From the NCBI GenBank assembly GCA_964468725.1, contig CAYXVU010000013.1, positions 1 through 47,550 on the forward strand: a stretch of 47,550 nt of DNA, read 5' to 3'. Below, piece by piece: positions 33,872 to 40,661 of this stretch. The notes beneath the pieces are model-generated. The model searched no databases. It had not been told where the DNA came from and was given only the letters and a program-made list of their open reading frames with translations. Origin of the DNA: CAYXVU01 sp964468725. GTDB lineage: Bacteria; Acidobacteriota; Blastocatellia; UBA7656. The translations under genes and the position numbers were made by a program. The first letter of the stretch is position 1. The number at the start of each line of letters is the position of its first letter.

Positions 33872-35863
33872 ATGCCTAAACGAGAGGATAAGAGGAAACC
33901 TCAATTCACCAGAAGAGACATGCTCAAAATGGGCGCGGCAGCCGGGGCTGTGACTGTTTTGAGCCCGACCATACTGACATCAAGGAAGTCTTCGGTCTTG
34001 GCACAGGGTGCAGTGGCAGAACCGGTACTGTGCGCTCCGACCCCAGTACCGCAGAGTCCGCCACACACGCCATTTGCTGACAACCTGCCGGTTCCCCCTG
34101 TTGCCATACCGCAGTTCCTGAACCCTTTGCCAACCAAAAACGCTAACATCGCCGGTGGCGAGGCGGCGCGTGCGCCCCATCAACGTTGGGAGGAGTTCAA
34201 CCCTTCGGTCACTTATCTGCTGGAAGGCAGAGCCTCGACCCATCAATTCCACAGCGACTTTTTGCCGACCTATATCTGGGGATTCAATGGCAAGTATCCG
34301 GGGCCAACCATTCTCAACGCCTACGGTGTTCCGTCGCTGGTGCGCTTCAAAAACAGCTTGCCAACGGTGACCACAAGCTTTGGCACGAACAAAACGACTG
34401 TCCACCTTCACAACGGGCACACGGCGTCTGAAAGCGATGGATTCGCGGGTGACTTCTTCGATACCGGATTGTTCAAAGACAACCATTATGCCAATGCCTA
34501 CGCTGGCATTGATGACTTCGGAGGGTTTCCCAAAGGCGACCCGCGCGAAGCTATGCATACCTTCTGGTATCACGATCACCTTCAGCAAGAGACGGCCAAC
34601 AATAACTATCTGGGTATGAACGGCGTGTATTTGGTCTATGATCAGACCGATCCGCCTTGGGAGTTCAATACGCCGGGTTCGCTGCGACTGCCCTCTCTCT
34701 ACGGCATCACAGACTTCCCGCTCTTCCTAGCTCAGAAGAGATTCTGTGCCACAGACCCGGTGGCTGGGCGCACGGAGGCGTTTCAGGTAGTGGGCGCAGG
34801 GGCTCCGTCCACCGACAAGTTCATCGTCAACGGCAAGATTCAGCCGAAACTTCAGGTCAGACGCCGCAAATACCGCTTCCGCATCATCAACTCGGGCGTC
34901 GTCTTGCCGTTTAACCTCTCCCTTCACGGCCCCGACGGCGCGCAAAAACCGATGACCGTTGTCGCCATTGACGGCAACTTCCTCCATACTCCGGCCACAG
35001 TCAGCGCCGCCAGCACGCCCACCACGTTGGAGGTGCACGTCGCTTCGCGCGCCGATGTGGTGATTGACTTCAGCCAGTTCTCGGTTGGCCAGTCGGTCTA
35101 TCTGAAAGAGAATACCCAGACGCCGCAGTTCGTGGCGTCGCCAACGCCGCCCGATCCGGCGCCCGGCCTGCCGATTGGCACAGTCATGATGCGCTTCGAT
35201 GTCATCGGCAACACGATCATTCCCGATACGCCGCCCATTCCCGATACGTTAGTGGAATTGCCGCCCATCCCGGCTGCCCAACCCGGCGCGCCCTTTGAGT
35301 GGGGGTTCCGCTTCATCCCCGGTCGCCCGAATGCTTTCCGCATCTCGCACTCAGCGGTTCCAGAGGATAATCAAAACCATGTGGATACAGACCTGCCGTT
35401 TGATGCCAACCGTGTTGACCACGTCGTGCTGAAAGGTTCGACAGAAGAGTGGATCATCCGCAACGACACGTTGGCAGGCAATTGGCTGCATCCCGTGCAC
35501 ATTCACTTGGAAGAAGGGCGCATTCTCGAACGCACCCGATGCAGCGTTCCGAGCGCAACCGGATGTTTGCCTGCGAACCGGGTTCCCATCGCGTTGTTCC
35601 CGTGGGAAGACGGCAGCAACGCACGCCGGGACGTCTATCCGGTTGCCGGGCAAGATCGGCTGAGAATCCGTCTGGCCTTCCGCGACTTCGTCGGTCGCTA
35701 CCTGATTCACTGCCACAACATGAACCACGAAGACGCCTTCATGATGGTTCGGTGGGATGTGGTCGAGAGCATGGCCGAACTGCGGAAAGGCAGAGAGAAG
35801 ATCAATGCCGACCGCATCGCCATGGGCTTGCCGCCGCTGTATCGGAAGGAGGATTTGGGCTAA
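33872..35863 (+). CDS. Tat-exported multicopper oxidase
   Basis: 663 aa. The N-terminus has a twin-arginine signal (FTRRDMLKMGAAAGAVTVL, Arg14-Arg15). All four copper-binding regions of the laccase-like family are present: TVHLHNGHTASESDGF, TFWYHDHLQQETANN, NWLHPVHIHLEEGRI and YLIHCHNMNHEDAFMM; the last has the type-1 Cys and Met ligand pattern. Three cupredoxin domains, as in bilirubin oxidase/CotA-like enzymes. It couples oxidation of metals or phenols to O2 reduction in the periplasm. RBS AAGGAG follows a hairpin. It overlaps the SCO-like gene by one base (TAATG), so the two are translationally coupled. Confidence 0.93.
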   Translation: MPKREDKRKPQFTRRDMLKMGAAAGAVTVLSPTILTSRKSSVLAQGAVAEPVLCAPTPVPQSPPHTPFADNLPVPPVAIPQFLNPLPTKNANIAGGEAARAPHQRWEEFNPSVTYLLEGRASTHQFHSDFLPTYIWGFNGKYPGPTILNAYGVPSLVRFKNSLPTVTTSFGTNKTTVHLHNGHTASESDGFAGDFFDTGLFKDNHYANAYAGIDDFGGFPKGDPREAMHTFWYHDHLQQETANNNYLGMNGVYLVYDQTDPPWEFNTPGSLRLPSLYGITDFPLFLAQKRFCATDPVAGRTEAFQVVGAGAPSTDKFIVNGKIQPKLQVRRRKYRFRIINSGVVLPFNLSLHGPDGAQKPMTVVAIDGNFLHTPATVSAASTPTTLEVHVASRADVVIDFSQFSVGQSVYLKENTQTPQFVASPTPPDPAPGLPIGTVMMRFDVIGNTIIPDTPPIPDTLVELPPIPAAQPGAPFEWGFRFIPGRPNAFRISHSAVPEDNQNHVDTDLPFDANRVDHVVLKGSTEEWIIRNDTLAGNWLHPVHIHLEEGRILERTRCSVPSATGCLPANRVPIALFPWEDGSNARRDVYPVAGQDRLRIRLAFRDFVGRYLIHCHNMNHEDAFMMVRWDVVESMAELRKGREKINADRIAMGLPPLYRKEDLG

Positions 35864-36543
35864 TGAAGCGGAGGATGTTGTTCGCCAGACTTACCAGCGA
35901 CAAGGCATCGGATGCTCCGGTTGTGCTCAAACAAGGCGTGCCTCATCCGGGGTCGCCGGGGCCGAAAATCTTCACCAATGCCTTGCTACGCACCCATGAA
36001 AACAGGCCTGTCCGCTTCTACGATGACCTGATCAAGGGCAAGCAGGTAATCATCAACTTGATGTATGCCACCTGCGAGGGGGCTTGTCCCCTCATCACCG
36101 CCAACCTGATCAAGGTGCATGAAGCCCTGAGGGATCGAATGGGGAAAGACCTGTTCATGTATTCGATGACCATCAAACCGGACGAGGACGACCCGGCAGC
36201 CCTCAAGAACTATGCAGACATGCATGGGGCATTGTTGCCGGGCTGGACGTTCTTGACCGGCGATCCGTATGATCTCGAAACCATTCGCTACAGGCTCTTC
36301 GCCATCAATCATCTGGCGGCGGATACAGACCTGTACTCACACACTTCGTCGCTTCGCATCATCAACGATGCAACCAACCGTTGGCTTCACGTGGATCCGT
36401 CGGCCAGTCTGTACTCGATCCTGCAGAAAGTCTCTTGGGCTGACCCGCCAAAAACGCGAGAGCAAATTTTGGAGGAGAATCGCAAGCTTCAGGAGAAGAT
36501 TGATAAAGAAGTGAAGACCTACGGGTATCGGAAGATCGTTTGA
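35863..36543 (+). CDS. SCO1/SenC-like copper protein
   Basis: 226 aa from ATG 35863 inside the overlap TAATG, with AAGGAGG 11 bases upstream. A thioredoxin-like fold with the SCO copper site: Cys71 and Cys75 in YATCEGACPLITANL and His160 in DLYSHTSSLRIIND. SCO proteins deliver Cu(I) or act as thiol reductases for copper sites; here the partner is probably the multicopper oxidase, not cytochrome oxidase. Unusually, there is no signal peptide or membrane anchor at the N-terminus (KRRMLFARLTSDKASDAP). The C-terminal ~35 residues are helical and charged. Confidence 0.88.
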   Translation: MKRRMLFARLTSDKASDAPVVLKQGVPHPGSPGPKIFTNALLRTHENRPVRFYDDLIKGKQVIINLMYATCEGACPLITANLIKVHEALRDRMGKDLFMYSMTIKPDEDDPAALKNYADMHGALLPGWTFLTGDPYDLETIRYRLFAINHLAADTDLYSHTSSLRIINDATNRWLHVDPSASLYSILQKVSWADPPKTREQILEENRKLQEKIDKEVKTYGYRKIV

Positions 36544-36669
36544 TAACGGGCTCGGGAGGGAAGCCCAACCGGTCGCGGCTTCCAACTCATGGCCGTTCTC
36601 CAATTCAGAATGGGGGTTGCTCAACACAGGCTGCCCCCATTCCCAACCCGTTCGCTCAAGGAGGGTGCG

Positions 36670-37632
36670 ATGAAACGATTTGTGCTTATCACTTCATTTG
36701 TGCTCATCGGGTTAGCGGCTCCCGCAACGACGTTCGGTCAGAAAGGTTGCGAGTTCAAGATCGTCGGCACGTGGAGAGCAGAGAAAGCCGATCAGATCAA
36801 CCAGCCGCTCTATCGCTTCGCCTCGGATGCCACACTCACTGTGCTGATGCCATCGGGGTCGGGCGCAAGTCTGAAAGAGATTGCCAGAGCTGTCTATACG
36901 CTCGATGCTGCCAAGACGCCGAAGGTGATTCTGGTCAAAGCCAGCAAGGCCGCCGGAGACTTCGCTGAAGGCACAACCGCTTTGGAGATCATTGCCCATA
37001 ACGACGCCTTCCTAACCGTCGTTAAACCCGGAGCGCCGCCCATGCGCTGGGTCAGAGTCGAACCCCATCGCTATTTCATGGTCTTGGTCGGACGTATGGG
37101 AACCTTCTATGACGATAGCGGCCCGACCTTTCCGATGATGATTAAAATGAACCGGCAGGAAACCCAGATAGACGCCGCCGGAATTTACGACCAGGGCGGC
37201 AAATGGGCCTTCGGCACGATACCTGCCGATACCATAAAGCAATTTATGAAAGAGTCACCAAAAGCGACAGAGGTGATGTTGCGACTGGAAATCACCGGCG
37301 CGCAATATGAACGGGGGCTGAAGATTGTACAGACGTGGGAACGGCGCGCGCGCGATGGCGAATTGTTATATCCAGACCTCTATATGGATAACATTTTGCT
37401 GGTCAAACAAGTGACGGAAAGCCTCAACCAGTGCGGCGAGACGATCAAGTTGTACAGTCTCGATTGGAGCCTCAACGATCATATCTCTTCGTCTTCGAAG
37501 CGCGATGATAATCCGTTCACCCGCATTCCCTTTCTCTACTTCAAAGAATTGCGACGGCTCAACGAAGCGCTGCACATTCCCGATGCGAAGTTTTACGAGA
37601 CCGAGCGGGGGCTGCGACGACAAGCGCGCTAG
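36670..37632 (+). CDS. Secreted protein of unknown function, paralogue 1 of the copper-oxidase locus
   Basis: 320 aa from ATG 36670 (AGGAGGG site), signal peptide FVLITSFVLIGLAAPATTFG. The mature protein begins with CEFKIVGTWR, then a beta-sheet domain (YTLDAAKTPKVILVKASKAA, GTTALEIIAHNDAFLTVV) and a helical C-terminal half (GLKIVQTWERRARDGELLY, VKQVTESLNQCGETIKLY) that ends by binding-like CG pairs. It aligns along its length with the next gene. No known family recognised. It sits 126 bp after the SCO-like gene and may belong to that operon. Confidence 0.75.
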   Translation: MKRFVLITSFVLIGLAAPATTFGQKGCEFKIVGTWRAEKADQINQPLYRFASDATLTVLMPSGSGASLKEIARAVYTLDAAKTPKVILVKASKAAGDFAEGTTALEIIAHNDAFLTVVKPGAPPMRWVRVEPHRYFMVLVGRMGTFYDDSGPTFPMMIKMNRQETQIDAAGIYDQGGKWAFGTIPADTIKQFMKESPKATEVMLRLEITGAQYERGLKIVQTWERRARDGELLYPDLYMDNILLVKQVTESLNQCGETIKLYSLDWSLNDHISSSSKRDDNPFTRIPFLYFKELRRLNEALHIPDAKFYETERGLRRQAR

Positions 37633-37692
37633 TCGCTCGATTCACGCATTACGGCTCAATGAGCGGGGACGCGCCGGAGGGAGAGGTAATAG

Positions 37693-38709
37693 ATGAAGCG
37701 ACAAATCGTTCTCTATTTGCTCATGCTGGCATATCTGACAGCGAACAGCTTGGCAGTCGGTCAAGTGACTGCCAAGCTTCCTGCTAAACCGGTCTGCCCT
37801 TTCAGCATCGTGGGTTTGTGGAAGCTACAACAGATGACCGAGAGGACACAGACTTATTTCGATTTCGCGCCGGAGGGCTCAGTCACGCTGCTCGGTTACG
37901 CAAAAGACGCGCTTCCGCAAGATTTCGAGATGCTCACCTCTGTCACTTATACGCTGGACACGCCGGAGACGCCCAAACACGTTGTCTTCACCGCCGACCG
38001 CGGCAACGATGCGTTTCCCGTCGGCACAACCGTTTTGGAGATTACCGCCTTTGGCGACGATCATTTCACGACGCGCAATCCGGCAACTGGCGAGCAGGGC
38101 CAGTGGATGCGCGAGCAGACGCGGCTCTACTTTTTGACCTTTGCCGCCCGCATAGCGGCGGCTTCACAAAATGAGCCCGTATTCGTGATGTGGACGCTGC
38201 TCGACGGGCGGCAGGCCCAATCCCGCGCTCTGGGGGTTTACCTCAAAGCCGATGAATCCGGCCAACCCGCGCCCGTCTTCGGAGAGATCCCGGCTGAACT
38301 GTATGAGCAGGTCGCTGTCGAATTGCGCGTCAAAGACAAGAAGCGCGAGAAGACCAAAAACATCATCGTGCGGTTTGAGATGACGCAGGCCGAGTATGAA
38401 GCGACCGACAAAATCTTTGAGACGTGGAATCGGCTGGCCGAACAGCGCGAGTTGCCACAGGCTGAGCCCTATCAGAATGCGTTGGAGTTTCTGGTGCGGA
38501 CGGCTGACCAACTGACGACCTGCGGCAACAAAGAGAAGCTCTATAAACCAGGGCAACGCGAACGCGATAACCTCTTAGCGAAATACCCTTTGTCGCAACG
38601 CCCGTTGGAGTACATACGGGAATTGCGCAAGAAGAATACCGATCTGCACCTGAGCGATCTCCGATTCCCCTGGAGTTGGCGGCCTATCATTCAGCCGCCG
38701 GGGACGTAA
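37693..38709 (+). CDS. Secreted protein of unknown function, paralogue 2 of the copper-oxidase locus
   Basis: 338 aa from ATG 37693 with GGGAGAGG upstream, signal peptide IVLYLLMLAYLTANSLAVG. Shared positions with paralogue 1: CPFSIVGLWKLQ, YTLDTPETPKHVVFTADR, VGTTVLEITAFGDDHFTTRN, RFEMTQAEYEATDKIFETW, FLVRTADQLTTCGNKEKLY. The two conserved cysteines (one near the mature N-terminus, one in the TTCG motif) could form a disulfide. A proline-rich tail replaces that of paralogue 1. Function unknown; 60 bp from the previous gene. Confidence 0.75.
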   Translation: MKRQIVLYLLMLAYLTANSLAVGQVTAKLPAKPVCPFSIVGLWKLQQMTERTQTYFDFAPEGSVTLLGYAKDALPQDFEMLTSVTYTLDTPETPKHVVFTADRGNDAFPVGTTVLEITAFGDDHFTTRNPATGEQGQWMREQTRLYFLTFAARIAAASQNEPVFVMWTLLDGRQAQSRALGVYLKADESGQPAPVFGEIPAELYEQVAVELRVKDKKREKTKNIIVRFEMTQAEYEATDKIFETWNRLAEQRELPQAEPYQNALEFLVRTADQLTTCGNKEKLYKPGQRERDNLLAKYPLSQRPLEYIRELRKKNTDLHLSDLRFPWSWRPIIQPPGT

Positions 38710-38959
38710 CAGGCAGATGATTTTTTGTCGCCGTAACCGTGTCGGCGACGCAATCAACCGGCGGCGTCGCCGCAGAGAGGGCAACGGCGCTGCCGCCGCA
38801 TTCGCGGGTTTCGAACCCGACCGTCTCACCCTCGTCGGCTGAATGCTTTTGCGACCGGCGGCTGGCGAAGGTGCAGGAAAATCCGTGCTCAGGGTGACAG
38901 AGCTGCGAACCGAAGCCGCTCTGTAAGAAGCTAACCTCTAACCTTAAGGAGAAATTGGT
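38710..38959 (+). ncRNA. Highly structured leader upstream of the 55-aa gene (candidate cis-regulatory RNA)
   Basis: 250 bases packed with perfect inverted repeats. GTCGCCG (38727-38733) can pair with CGGCGAC (38743-38749); the latter can instead pair, as GGCGACG, with CGTCGCC (38765-38771), so the two hairpins exclude each other. A 71-base element has outer stem GCCGCCG/CGGCGGC (38792-38798/38856-38862), inner stem GCATTC/GAATGC (38798-38803/38841-38846) and a hairpin CGGGTT-TCG-AACCCG (38805-38819). A last hairpin is ACAGAGC/GCTCTGT (38897-38924). Alternating stems suggest a switch, but the strand and function are inferred. Confidence 0.4.
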
Positions 38960-39127
38960 ATGAGCGGGAAAACCGGTGAAAAGTGTCAAGCGACTGGGCC
39001 GTACATAAGTAACAACCACGACGCTGTCGTCCTCTTCTTCAAGAGCGGGGATACCTTCCCTGCTTGTCCGTCCAGCGACTCCAGAAGCGGCCACTACGCT
39101 GTCTGGTCAATGGTGAAAGAAGGCTAA
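38960..39127 (+). CDS. Small YjzC-like protein, 55 aa
   Basis: ATG 38960 with AAGGAG nine bases upstream; stop TAA 39125. The protein starts MSGKTGEKCQATGPYISN and continues through VVLFFKSGDTFPACPSSD to YAVWSMVKEG. The pattern KtGxxxxxxGxY...FxKGDxFPpCP...WxxV matches small YjzC-type proteins, a widespread family of unknown function. The two cysteines (residues 9 and 36) are not in CxxC form. It is followed at once by a strong hairpin terminator, so it forms its own short transcript with the structured leader. Confidence 0.7.
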   Translation: MSGKTGEKCQATGPYISNNHDAVVLFFKSGDTFPACPSSDSRSGHYAVWSMVKEG

Positions 39128-39142
39128 TCGAAAGCTCTTCGG

Positions 39143-39175
39143 TAAGGGATAGAGCCAACAGAACCCTATCCCTTA
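39143..39175 (+). terminator. Terminator hairpin after the 55-aa gene
   Basis: A perfect 10-bp inverted repeat, TAAGGGATAG-N13-CTATCCCTTA, followed by TTCTCTACCTTCTCT. It begins 16 bases after the stop codon; the tail is T-rich but broken by C. Confidence 0.6.
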
Positions 39176-39263
39176 TTCTCTACCTTCTCTCCCCGTAATG
39201 TTGCCGGAGAGGCGGTCTGCGACCATTCCCGTGCCTGGTCAAAGGCCGTGTCTCAGTAAAAAT

Positions 39264-39308
39264 CTGGCTTGCATCCCTTCAATAAAACTGCGGGATGCAG
39301 CAAGCCAG
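39264..39308. terminator. Long imperfect hairpin, possible bidirectional or minus-strand terminator
   Basis: CTGGCTTGCATCCC pairs with GGGATG-CAG-CAAGCCAG, 14 bp with a three-base bulge and a 14-base loop. On the minus strand the stem is followed by ATTTTT, the classical order for a terminator. No minus-strand gene ends here, so the role is unclear. Confidence 0.4.
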
Positions 39309-39419
39309 TTCATCACCGCTGAGGCTCGCCGACCTCTGCCCATAACCGATTAGGCGACCTGTCCGTGCTGCTTTGCCCTGCTCCTGCGCTCTCGATCACT
39401 GCGACCCTACGCGCTGTGA

Positions 39420-39425
39420 TAGAAT
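39420..39425 (+). promoter_or_regulatory. -10 box directly in front of larB (leaderless start)
   Basis: TAGAAT followed by exactly seven bases and the GTG start of larB. Transcription would begin at or next to the start codon; no SD sequence exists. Confidence 0.45.
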
Positions 39426-39432
39426 CCCTGCC

Positions 39433-40182
39433 GTGAATCGCGAGACGGTGAAACAACTCATTGAAGCGGCGCGCACCGGCAAGGTCAGCGTTGAGGAAGC
39501 GGTTGACCGACTGGCGCGCTTGCCCTACGAAGATTTGCACTTCGCCCGCGTAGATCATCACCGCGAGCTGCGCATCGGTTTTCCCGAAGTCATTTTTGGA
39601 AATGGCAAGACCGCAGAGCAGATTCTTCAGATTGCCGAGCGCATTCTGACCCATAGCGCCAACCTACTGATCTCACGAACGACCGAAGAGGTCTTCACGC
39701 GCCTCTTACCGTTCGCCCCCGAAGCCGAGTTTCATAGCCAAGCGCGCATGATCTCGGTGCGGCGCGACCCGACCGAACGCGGGGTGGGCGAGATTGCCAT
39801 CATCTCGGCGGGCACATCGGACATTCCGGTTGCCGAAGAGGCCGCCATCACCGCCACCGTGATGGGCAATCGCGTTGCGCGCATCTACGATGTCGGCGTT
39901 GCGGGCATTCATCGTCTATTCGGAGCGAAGGCGAATTTCGATGCGGCGCGGGTGATAATCGTAGTCGCCGGAATGGAAGGCGCATTGCCTTCGGTGGTTG
40001 GCGGATTGGTTTCGGTTCCAGTGATCGCCGTACCGACAAGCATTGGCTACGGCGCATCGTTTGGCGGGATTGCCGCGTTGCTCGGCATGTTGAATTCTTG
40101 CGCCTCGAATGTGACGGTGGTCAACATTGATAACGGTTTCGGCGCAGGCTTCGTTGCCAGCCTCATCAATCGGCGATCCTAG
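39433..40182 (+). CDS. larB: Nickel-pincer cofactor biosynthesis protein LarB
   Basis: LarB carboxylates the pyridine ring of nicotinic acid adenine dinucleotide (NaAD) and releases AMP, the first step to the nickel-pincer cofactor of lactate racemase. 249 aa from GTG 39433, typical length. Recognisable: helical N-terminus (ETVKQLIEAARTGKVSVEEA), GFPEVIFGNGKTAEQILQIA, and the PurE-like C-terminal domain (IAIISAGTSDIPVAEEAAIT, IYDVGVAGIHRLF, VVAGMEGALPSVVGGLV, VPTSIGYGASFGGIAALLGM). larA, larC and larE are not adjacent. The stop overlaps that of the convergent YqeY gene (shared CTAG). Confidence 0.92.
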   Translation: MNRETVKQLIEAARTGKVSVEEAVDRLARLPYEDLHFARVDHHRELRIGFPEVIFGNGKTAEQILQIAERILTHSANLLISRTTEEVFTRLLPFAPEAEFHSQARMISVRRDPTERGVGEIAIISAGTSDIPVAEEAAITATVMGNRVARIYDVGVAGIHRLFGAKANFDAARVIIVVAGMEGALPSVVGGLVSVPVIAVPTSIGYGASFGGIAALLGMLNSCASNVTVVNIDNGFGAGFVASLINRRS

Positions 40183-40643
40183 CTTGCAGAAGACGATTCG
40201 CTCAACTTCGCTTTAACCAAATCGCTCAAAGCCTTGCCGTCAACCGTCTTGCCTTCGAGTTTCGGGCGCACGGCCTTCATCACCGCGCCCATATCTTTAG
40301 CCGATGATGCGCCGGTTTCGCAGATGGCTTCGACGACGGCGGCAAGCATCTCGTCGGGGCTGGCCGCAGCGGGCAAGTAGGATTGAATGATGGCGGCTTC
40401 GCCCTCTTCTTTGCTGGCGAGTTCTTCGCGTCCAGCGGCGCGGAACTGTTCAGCAGCATCGCGGCGTTGCTTGAGGAGAGTGTTAAGCACCTTGATCGCT
40501 TCGCTGTCATCGAGTGCGCCAGCGGTTTCAGTTTCGCGCAGCTTGAGCGCCGTTTTAACCAATCGCAAGGCGCTCAGGCGCTCGGCCTGCTTGGCTTTCA
40601 TCGCTTCGGTTATATGGCGATTGATCTGCTCCACTATGGACAT
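40179..40643 (-). CDS. GatB/YqeY domain protein
   Basis: 154 aa. Stand-alone YqeY family: related to the tRNA-binding tail domain of the GatB amidotransferase subunit. Motifs: RHITEAMKAKQAERLSALRL, LNTLLKQRRDAAEQFRAAGR, IIQSYLPAAASPDEMLAAVV, KDMGAVMKAVRPKLEGKTVD. Full length and cytoplasmic. Precise role unresolved in the family; thought to act in tRNA handling. It follows the APC permease on the same strand at 18 bp and so is probably co-transcribed. Confidence 0.92.
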   Translation of the reverse strand: MSIVEQINRHITEAMKAKQAERLSALRLVKTALKLRETETAGALDDSEAIKVLNTLLKQRRDAAEQFRAAGREELASKEEGEAAIIQSYLPAAASPDEMLAAVVEAICETGASSAKDMGAVMKAVRPKLEGKTVDGKALSDLVKAKLSESSSAS

Positions 40644-40661
40644 GGCAAGCTCCTCATATAT

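Noticed and set aside
38792..38862. tRNA-like element on the minus strand (71 bases, 7-bp outer stem, TTCGAAA loop)
   Set aside because: The T-arm-like hairpin is separated from the outer stem by extra bases, and no D-arm or anticodon arm can be drawn. Treated as part of the structured leader.
38687..39094. 135-aa open frame on the minus strand over the structured leader
   Set aside because: Composition unlike neighbouring genes, no ribosome site, and it overlaps the convincing 55-aa gene on the plus strand.
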